Assembly: GCA_038363925.1 (NCBI GenBank) | Contig: JAQQWL010000002.1 | Span: 2,046,001-2,110,000 of the forward strand | Reading direction: 5' to 3' | Length of the DNA: 64,000 bases | Origin: Apiospora phragmitis | Lineage: Eukaryota; Ascomycota; Sordariomycetes; Amphisphaeriales; Apiosporaceae | Shown here: positions 56,486-64,000 of the stretch, piece after piece | Layout: each line of letters opens with the position of its first letter | Numbering within the stretch: the first letter of the stretch is position 1 | Translations under genes and position numbers: made by a program | Notes under the pieces: model-generated | Database searches by the model: none | Told to the model about the DNA's origin: nothing | The model's input: only the letters and a program-made list of their open reading frames with translations

Positions 56486-57651
56486 GTCGGCCGACGTGGG
56501 ATCGATGTGGTATTTTTTTTTCAGTGGAGGTGGATTGAGAGGACATGCCGAAGACTCGTGAACGGCGAGTCGATGGCGTGTAAAGGGCGCACTGTGAACG
56601 TATGGAGTCAGGAAGGTGTTGGCGGTAAGTCGAAGTGTCCAGGAACATTCGAGGAAAGTCTGATTTTTGTGCATCTTTTTGGTAGGAGACGGGTGCAGAC
56701 CAATGGTTGCAAATTTTGTGGCCTCTGATAATAGAATTTTTTTTCACATGGAACTGAAAGACACCTAAGTACTGTGATTGTGCCGTGTTTGTGCTTTGAA
56801 CATGAATCACTCGGGCCATGCAATGGATATGAGCACGTCCACGGAGACAGCTGCAGCAGCTTCGTCCCTATCAATGCTTATGGAGGATATACATAGCCAT
56901 AGAAGCATGGGCGGTTGCAAAGTCAACGTGAATGGTCATCAATGAATGCCCTAGGGGGAAGAAGTCCAGCCAGCACGGGGATAGATAGTAACAACAAGAG
57001 AAGCCAGTGTTGTTAACATGTACAATGGCTACTTTATCATTTGCATCTTCTTTTGAGCCTTCTTGGATTTCTTCATATTCCCATAGGATGCATTGGAAAG
57101 GTACCTTATGTATAAAATTGCCCCAACCCATCACTCCTGGACCCCTAGACTCCTGGAGCCGTTACTAACAGGGCTGCTTTCGGCGATGTTAGGAGAAGCA
57201 TTGACACTGAAGGAGGTACTGCGTGCTGTGGCTAGAGAACATTTTTGTACGGCGGCAAACTCTTCGGTCCTGGGCACTCTAATATTAATTCCATGCCCAC
57301 CCGAGACTGCACTTCCGGTGCTCCTGTTGCCAGCTTGCCTTGTAAGACTCCCACAAAGAGATCCGGCGGCTTAACTTCATTCCAGCCAACCTGAATCACT
57401 TTCGGAGTTTTATGCCCTGCAAGTTCAGGCAGAAAAGCAATGCCTCAAGAGCCAGGGGCAAGGTCGTAAACAAAACTACTACTGCTCATGGAATTTCGAA
57501 CATATGATGGACTCGGACCAAAGTAAATGTAAATTAAATTCAATATTACTCCTCCGCTATTCGTCTATCCGGACGGGGGCTGAAGCTGGGTATCCCGAAA
57601 GTAAACGTTCTAAACTCTGGACAAGTGGTCGTGGGCGGGAAGCTGAGAACT
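56486..57651. other. intergenic, no gene seen
   Basis: Promoter side of the repeat protein and 3' side of the zinc transporter. Only short ORFs. Confidence 0.45.
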
Positions 57652-59215
57652 CTATGCACAGCAACCCAGGTTGGCACACTTGTCCTTGCCGCAGGTGAGC
57701 TGACACGATTGCGGAACCGCGCGACGCCGGGCTTCGGCTCCCGAGTCCGCGGCGGCTGTCTGGCCAACAAGCTCGATCGATTCCCCTGTACGGATAGAAC
57801 CGGGCGCCGGCAGCTCGGGCTGGAGGGTGACGGAGTGGATGCCGTAGGCGTGCAGACACTCACTAACCGTCTTGGCGAGGCCCATGAAGCTGTCCACCGA
57901 AGTATCTTCTGGCACCGAGACGTGCGCCGTGGCGATGGCCTTCTCCTGCGTCAGGGACCACAGATGTAGCTCGTGTAGGGATTCAATGCCCGGGACCTGA
58001 AGCAACGTAGAGTCAGCAAAAGAAAAGTGTGGGAAAGGGGCTTGAAGCAGCATAGCATACCTTCTCTATGTCATGTCTCACTTCCTCAACATTGATGTTG
58101 TTGGGCACGTATCCAAGCAACACCTTACCAGTGTTCTTCACTAGAGGTATGGCCGATATGAAGATCATCAGGGCGATAGCCATGCTGATGGCCGGATCGG
58201 CGTACATGCGTTTATCGCTCTTGACCTGCCAGATGATAACCGCGGCGACCATGACACCAATGTTGTTGATGGCGTCGCCCAGGACGTGAAGCAAGACGCC
58301 CATCATGCCAAAGTCAAAGCCAGGCTTGTGGTCCGTCCGCTTCGTGGTGTGCAAGTGTTCGCCGTGTACGTTGGCACCATCATGATCCGAGTGAGAGTGG
58401 GCATCACCGTGTCCGTGTTCATGTGCATGGTCATGGGGCTCGTCGCCGTGGTCATGATCATGGCCATGAGAGTCGTGATCGTGCCCATGACTGTGTCCAT
58501 GGCCGTGACCGTGGTCGTGACCGGCGTGGTCGTGACCCACGAAAACTGCGCTGATGAGATTCAGGCCGAGTCCGACACCGCCAATGATGAGCACAAGCTT
58601 AGGATTCTCGACATCTAATAAAGTTGTTAGTTATGAGCCACGTACGTCAAGTGATACTTGACTTCAAGAGTTACTTGCCTTGTATGGAAATGAAACGCTC
58701 TATAGATTGGAGGAATATGCTGACACCAAGAGCCAGCAGGAAGACGCCGTTGAAGAAGGCACCGAGTAGGCTTGCTCTTTGCCAGCCAAACGAAAGACTT
58801 GGGGAGAACTCTTCTCGTTCGGATACCTGTGAGTGGGGTTAATTCAGATACCTGTCGCCTTATTTTTAAGTGTATATCGGGGGTTGCCTACCTTGAAGGC
58901 TGAGAAAGCAACGATGAAACCGATCACATCGCTCAACTGTGGTCATAAGGTCAGCACGGTGCTTCATAGAGCGCCCAACATGGAGAAGATGGCCATATTT
59001 GCCGGAAAGTAGCATGATAGAACAACATACGTAATGGAAAGCGTCGGCAACTAGAGCCAACGAGCCTGTATAGAAGCCCACTATTCTTCAAGTCAGCTAT
59101 GTCAGACACAAACGGGCATGAATCCGTACTAACCTGCTATCTCGGCCACGAAAAAGGTAAAGGATATGCAGATGATGATGGCTAGGCGCCTCGACTTGGT
59201 CAGTGCAAACCCCAT
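57652..59215 (-). CDS. CDF-family zinc transporter (Zrc1/Cot1-like)
   Basis: Six exons: 59134-59215, 59031-59080, 58892-58936, 58679-58826, 58061-58614 and 57652-57996; 407 residues, frames clean. Introns 1, 2, 3 and 5 are GT-AG; intron 4 (58615-58678) has a GCAAGT donor, a GC-AG intron. Six transmembrane helices; the metal site is ADAFHYLSD in TM2 (HxxxD) and HVLGDAINN in TM5 (HxxxD). The loop between TM4 and TM5 is a run of His-Asp/Gly-His repeats (about 25 His), the zinc-sensing loop of vacuolar Zrc1 transporters. The cytosolic C-terminal domain has ELHLWSLTQEKAIATAHV and ends in a Cys-rich tail (CQLTCGKDKCANLGCCA). It exports zinc or cobalt from the cytosol into the vacuole in exchange for protons. 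Confidence 0.95.
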
Positions 59216-60071
59216 GGCGACGATGTGTGTGACACTTTAGTCGGTCGGTCTCAGAGCGAGATGTAAATAGCCTGGAGTGGAAAGCGGAGAAAGACTTCAG
59301 ACGAATAAAGAATGCAGTGTTCCAAATTAAGAAATATTGGCAGATCTTGTCGCTAAAGTCTTGTTTGACAGATGTTTGTTGTTTCCAAATGGGAGGGAGC
59401 TTGCAGCTACTTATTCCCGGAGATGCGTTGCAGCGCGGAGGGTTTTCAGTAATAAAACTCGGTGGACAAACGCGGGCCGCGCAACGGTTGTGGCAACGCC
59501 TCGTCAACCAGCTCCTTTTCCAGTCAGTGGTGCAAGATTTAGTGACACCGTCGTTGTTACGGAAGTGAAACCTTGCGTCGCATGACCGAAAACGCGGGAG
59601 TTGTGGATTTTATTATGAAAATGTCCCCGTCAGGAGGGCGGAGGTTTTTCGAAACGCTCCGTCTTAGTGAGCGTGAGATGCGGAAGCCCGATCGCCACCC
59701 CACCGAGTACCGTGTCCCAAGCTCCGCGACTCCACACGAATCATTCCATGTCCTGTGTTTGTACTCTGTAGATATAAATCTTCTCAATATACCAGATCTT
59801 GAAAGTCCTTCAGACTCTCCCTGGTATTTGTCCTTGTCCCCTGAGTTCCCGTGTACGCCTGCTTTCTACATGTACATGCGAACAAGCCTTCCCCACGAAG
59901 GATCTGGCTATCCACAGTACGGTCTGGATCTATCATACACTCGAAGGACATGGTCTCTTTCGGCCCCAAACCAGAATGCTGTCTGTCTAGTGGAGCGGCA
60001 TCAGCTTCCTGCACTTATTAATCTAGGCGCTAATTAGAAAGCCAAAACAGGTATCGATCGCCAAAATAGCC
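59216..60071. other. intergenic; open but unconvincing plus-strand frame
   Basis: CDF promoter region. A 154-codon plus-strand ORF at 59573-60037 lacks a coding-like composition and is not called. Confidence 0.4.
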
Positions 60072-61323
60072 TCAGCATCGCGGATAAGGCGATGCCATTG
60101 CCTCGTCCTCAAGTACAGCCTGTAGCTCCTCGATCGAACCCCTTACCATCCGAACCGCCTGGAAGCATAAGAAAAAGCGCCTTGGATCATCAGTCGCCGC
60201 TTTGGGACATATAGCATGCGAGTGCTGGGCGGGCTTGGAGCATCCGGATGCATCTTTGCTTTGGCACGGACGGCCCTTGGCACATTGCTCGTGGCCCTCA
60301 TTGTGTAGCTTCTGCTGCCTCTGGGCAAATTCGTCACATATTGCACTGAGGTTGGTGGCATCAACTCGAATGCCCGATCTGAGCAGCGCCAGATACTCGG
60401 TGCTCCCCACTCGGAGTTCGACCAACGAGTCTGGAGATGCAGATGAGCCGTGGCCTAGGGTGATGGTTTGCTGCTCGTTCTCCTTCCCGGCCAGCCTCGT
60501 CTTCTGTTGCACGAAGAACTGTGCATATGAGCTCGCGATGTTCGACAGCAGAGCGCCCAGAAGGTACACGTTCCCTGTGACCCCCCTGTGACCCTTGCCC
60601 GTATCGAAGCAGACGTCGCATGTCAACAGCTTTTTGGCCACCTGTGCTGCCTCCCGCAGCGATCGTAAAGGCCCCAGGCCCTCATGTGATTCGCCTAAGA
60701 TAGAAAAGTGCTTGTGAGCAAGTATCGCACAATCACAAGGCCCTTTTCTCCCAGATGAGGATTGCAGATCCGTGTCTTGAAGGTCTCCAGTCTCGCCGGA
60801 TGATGTGGGAAAGTTATCCCAGGCAATGTTGGGCGACATTTGCGATGCTGAGTTGGTCCAATCAAGCCACGGTACATTGTCGAGGAAGGCCATGTCAAAC
60901 TCCGGCATGGATGATGCCGGTTGCACCAGGCCATTAGCTGGCGAGGGGCTGCCCCCATCGGGCCCGGGGCTGGATCCTGAGAAACGGGCTGCTCGGGAGG
61001 GCTGCTCACGAGCGGGCTATTACCATCGGTCGTTAGCGAGGCAGCATCATTGGCTTGCCTCTGCCGACGAGGTCGCCCAATGCGCCCAACATCAGAGTAA
61101 TGGCATGGGATGACGAGGCGGCCGCAGCGTTGACAGACCGGTGTGCCACCAGCACACTTGATCTTGCGTTTTCCTGTAGAGTTTCGGGTAAGTAAGTAAC
61201 TAGCGTGCCACAGCCTGGGGGCCTGGAGGGACGGCGAAACTAACTGCAAGCATCACAGGCAGCGCGGCGCTTCAAAGGCTGATTGAAGCCGTTCTGTGCG
61301 ACGGATGCATTATTCGCCATCAT
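60072..61323 (-). CDS. Zn2Cys6 transcription factor, one frame break
   Basis: Exons 61245-61323 and 60072-61173, intron 61174-61244 (71 bp, GTTAGT donor, ACAG); ~393 residues. The intron splits the zinc cluster: ...KRRAACDAC / RKRKIKCAGGTPVCQRCGRLVIPCHYS, i.e. C-x2-C-x6-C-x6-C-x2-C-x6-C, followed by the basic linker GRPRRQRQ. Near 60960-60970 one base appears missing in a C/G run, and adding it joins VSQDPAPG to DGGSPSPANGLVQPASSMPEFDMAFLDNVPWLDW. The C-terminal region is helical with several Cys (GPCDCAILAHKHFSILGE, LTCDVCFDTGKG), resembling the small regulator class related to AflR. No biosynthetic cluster adjoins it; targets unknown. Nuclear. Confidence 0.85.
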
Positions 61324-63061
61324 AGTCTCGGATGAACCCGTGTAGTTTCCCTTGGCTTGGCGATCCTGGGGAGCGGAGGGTTTTTGAAAGGTTGGGCGGA
61401 GACAATTGAGTGAGGAAAGTCTCCGCGCCCACGGTACTTACTTGAAGGAGCCCCAGGTTGGTGGTTTCAATGCCGCCACGATCCACATTTTAATTGGTCC
61501 AGCGCCCCCTTTGATCTGGGATTTAGTGGACTCGGTTCGTTTCAACTCGGTCGAGAACGCCGAACTCCTGTTCATGGTGACGTTGTGCCGGTAGTATCAT
61601 GGCAGACAGACAGCAAGATACTTGGTCAAGATCAAGGTCGACACTCAATACTCAAACTCGTAGCCTGACTCGCATTTGCACAGTGGCACTGTTTGTGGTG
61701 GGGCGGCCGCAATCCGTTGGGTCAAGGGATTAGGTGAGATGAAGCAATAAACAGCTTCAACCTTCAGTGGAAATGGAGACTCGACAAATGTGCCAAGGAT
61801 GTCAACTGATCTCAGCACTTTGTAGATGCCCTCGACTCCGTTAGGAAGGACGGACCGGGGTAGGAATGCCGTTCATTCTGTTATTTGTGTGCAAGTTGCC
61901 TTTGTAGAAGGAGTCTTGTCGTAAGTTTACTTGGAAGCTCCGAACTCCGCCATTGCAATACGGCAGTATGTCATCCCTAGTGCCGCGCAAGACTCTGGAG
62001 TCATGCCATGTCATTCTTGGCAATTTTCGAACTTCACAAACATACTTCTTCTAACTTCAACATGAGTATCACCGGTTAAGGGATTCTGCACGGCCCCATG
62101 GCCACCGATTAGGCAATCCAACGCGCTATTACGTGGTTATGCACAAATGAAGTTAGTAGTTGGGTTGCACAGAACTGTAGTCGTAGGCGCATGTCACCTC
62201 GTTAGCGGCAGACAACCTGCAGGAGGGAGGCTCTTTAACTTTGGCCGATCCCCTGGGCGGGCCGAGTCCGTTCGTCCTGCAACGAATTGATAACCAACAC
62301 GCCTTGAGAGAGGTGGTCACCACCATTGCCGCATATCAATCACGCTCGTAGGATTTCTGTCCAGTGGTGTCGGTGAAGGTGTTGAGCCGTGCATGATGAT
62401 CTGCCTGCGGGGTCGTGCCTGGATGGGGGCAGGGGGGCCGAATTGAGCCAGAGTGCTAGACTCTTGGTGCAACCTCGACCCCAATGCGTGCACTGATTGG
62501 GCGGCAGGCGAACACCCCTGGCCAATGGCCGAGCCCCCAACTTCTGTAGCCGCCGAGCCAGCCTGTTGGTTTCTGGGTCACTTACACCTCATTGGGAGGC
62601 CAAACCAATACGCCAAGGTTCTCGTCACTGTTCTGACTTTTCTGCAGATGGCTTCAGGGGGGCGGGCGGTCTTGGGTGATGATGGACGGCATGGGCACAC
62701 CCATGATATGATCAGGTGCTCGACATAATTAAGGGGCCCCCAAGGGCTGAAGACTTGTAAGTTATTTTCCCCGCTTCATTAATACATTGAATATAAGCAC
62801 ATTCCGGGCTTAGTCGATGTGATGGGGGTAAATGTGTTGGGCGAGATGCAGTTGGACGCCGCTCATCAACTGGTGTAGATCATGCTGGATCATCACAGCT
62901 AATACTAAATAGCTGGGGTCGGACCCGAAACCCTCTCAGGTCTATATAACTTCAATACCCACCTCACAGATCTGTCTTTCCTCTTCCTAAACTATAGCCC
63001 CCACGAAAACTACTATTCGTATTCTCACAAGATCTATTGCTACACCAAAAGAACTTTCACG
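61324..63061. other. intergenic, promoter of the secreted protein at its right end
   Basis: No supported gene in 1.7 kb. TATATAA at 62943-62949 precedes the next gene. Confidence 0.4.
62943..62949 (+). promoter_or_regulatory. TATA box of the secreted cysteine-rich protein gene
   Basis: TATATAA, 119 bp before the ATG at 63062, with a CT/CA-rich leader between them. Confidence 0.45.
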
Positions 63062-63601
63062 ATGCAGCTAATATCTACATTCGGCTTACTGCTGTTGCAG
63101 CTCTCTTCACTCGCTGCCGCCAGCCCACTCCGAACGACGCGGGAATCAACTCCTGTATGCGACCTAACTTTCACATACCCCACGCTGGGCTCCTGTCCCA
63201 CCGGCTGCTGTGGCTGGGGCTTCCGCAACCTCACGGAGTCCTCGGGATGGCTCTGCCAAGGCACGGGAACGTACGCGGCCCAGCCGGCCTCCAACCCCAC
63301 CGGCTTCGTCGACAAGTGCAAGGCGCTGCAAGACACGGTGAACTCCGAGTACTTCACCTGGTGGCTCACCTCCGATACGCCCAAGACCTGGTACGAGGCC
63401 ATTTCCAACGACGGCTGCAGCCTCCAGTTCAACTTTGACGAGGCCATCGACTCGGACGGCGACGGGCCGCACATCGGCAACGGTGACCTGGCGCAGTGGC
63501 TGACCGAGGGGATATCCACGACGAAGGGCGGCACCATGGATTCCACGGGCTACTCGACGTGTTATAGCTACTCGTTGCAATGGAGGATGGTTCCCAAATA
63601 G
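63062..63601 (+). CDS. secreted cysteine-rich protein, effector-like
   Basis: Single exon, 179 residues. Signal peptide MQLISTFGLLLLQLSSLAAA with a cleavage site before SPLRTT. The mature protein is acidic and aromatic-rich, with eight Cys (PVC, GSCPTGCCGWG, WLC, DKC, DGC, STC). The CPTGCCGW cluster near the N-terminus is distinctive. One N-glycosylation sequon (NLT) follows GFR. No catalytic motif is recognised. Size, secretion and Cys content fit fungal effector or surface-active proteins, which is inference only. A TATA box and a typical leader lie upstream. Confidence 0.75.
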   Translation: MQLISTFGLLLLQLSSLAAASPLRTTRESTPVCDLTFTYPTLGSCPTGCCGWGFRNLTESSGWLCQGTGTYAAQPASNPTGFVDKCKALQDTVNSEYFTWWLTSDTPKTWYEAISNDGCSLQFNFDEAIDSDGDGPHIGNGDLAQWLTEGISTTKGGTMDSTGYSTCYSYSLQWRMVPK

Positions 63602-64000
63602 GCTGAGCATTGAGCGAAGCCCGTCATACAGTCGGTGCAGATACCCCTTTGCTGGTTGTTCAGCTTTCTATGTTGGCGGATGGGCGATGAAAGCATTCGA
63701 AGCGTTATATTTGATAATTCACAAGCAATCAATTGTTATTCAAATTAGTATTCAAGACATGTCGTCTAATTAAGCATCGAGTTCTTGAACTACATCTCCT
63801 CGACTGCGCCTAATTTACCCATTGGACGACTAGCATCCAGCTCACACGTAGTGATAATATGTGGGACTAGTCTATTTATAAGGGCAGACTTTAATGGCGT
63901 ATCTGAATTACGCATGGGATATTGTAAGTATATTTGTCCACTTGATTAGAATACATCTGGGCAGATCTAATAGCTAACCCCCTTTATTATTTTTGGGCGA
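63602..64000. other. window end, no gene seen
   Basis: AT-rich downstream sequence with no coding signal. Confidence 0.5.

Noticed and set aside
59573..60037. 154-codon plus-strand ORF between the CDF and Zn2Cys6 genes
   Set aside because: Residue order looks random, it lies in a promoter region and no family features are seen.

Overview
The window is nuclear DNA of a filamentous ascomycete (Pezizomycotina, most likely Sordariomycetes). The evidence is short 49-207 bp introns with GTAAGT-type donors and CTAAY/CTGAC branch sites, genes packed on both strands, GC-rich third positions in coding DNA, and conserved genes typical of that group: the STRIPAK striatin PRO11/HAM-3, the Byr4/Bfa1 GAP subunit, complex I 78 kDa, HAS1, XRCC4 and SelO/Fmp40. 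Layout. 1-16.7 kb is accessory and gene-poor: a partial unknown gene, a multi-frame membrane-protein relic, a 2EXR-domain relic, a PaxM-like FAD monooxygenase fused to a membrane domain (broken here), a histidine phosphatase, a hydrophilic repeat protein, a chloroperoxidase-type heme-thiolate enzyme and a DUF1772-type membrane protein. 16.8-44 kb is mostly core: HAS1, a four-exon small secreted protein that no simple ORF reveals, an FMN split-barrel protein, a small gene whose first intron directly follows the ATG, PRO11, NUO78, SelO, an aldo-keto reductase, XRCC4 and BYR4. 45-63.6 kb mixes enzymes and transporters: a secreted M6 metalloprotease, an SDR, an RTA1-like 7-TM protein, a zinc alcohol dehydrogenase that gains a C-terminal SKL only after splicing, a repeat-bearing unknown protein, a CDF zinc transporter with a GC-AG intron, a Zn2Cys6 regulator and a cysteine-rich secreted protein. 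Several essential or deeply conserved genes (HAS1, PRO11 five times, XRCC4, BYR4 twice, the SDR, the Zn2Cys6 factor) change reading frame by exactly one base inside conserved sequence, often at a homopolymer. The simplest reading is uncorrected single-base indel error in the assembly, so the breaks in the accessory genes must be read with that in mind. I see no CRISPR array, rRNA, intact tRNA or intact transposon. The long antisense ORFs are shadows of GC-rich genes. I did not find a clearly new multi-gene system. The most interesting items are gene-structure features: a 15-nt micro-exon that carries an iron-sulfur ligand, the intron-exposed peroxisomal signal, the ATG-intron gene, the hidden secreted protein and the monooxygenase-membrane fusion.
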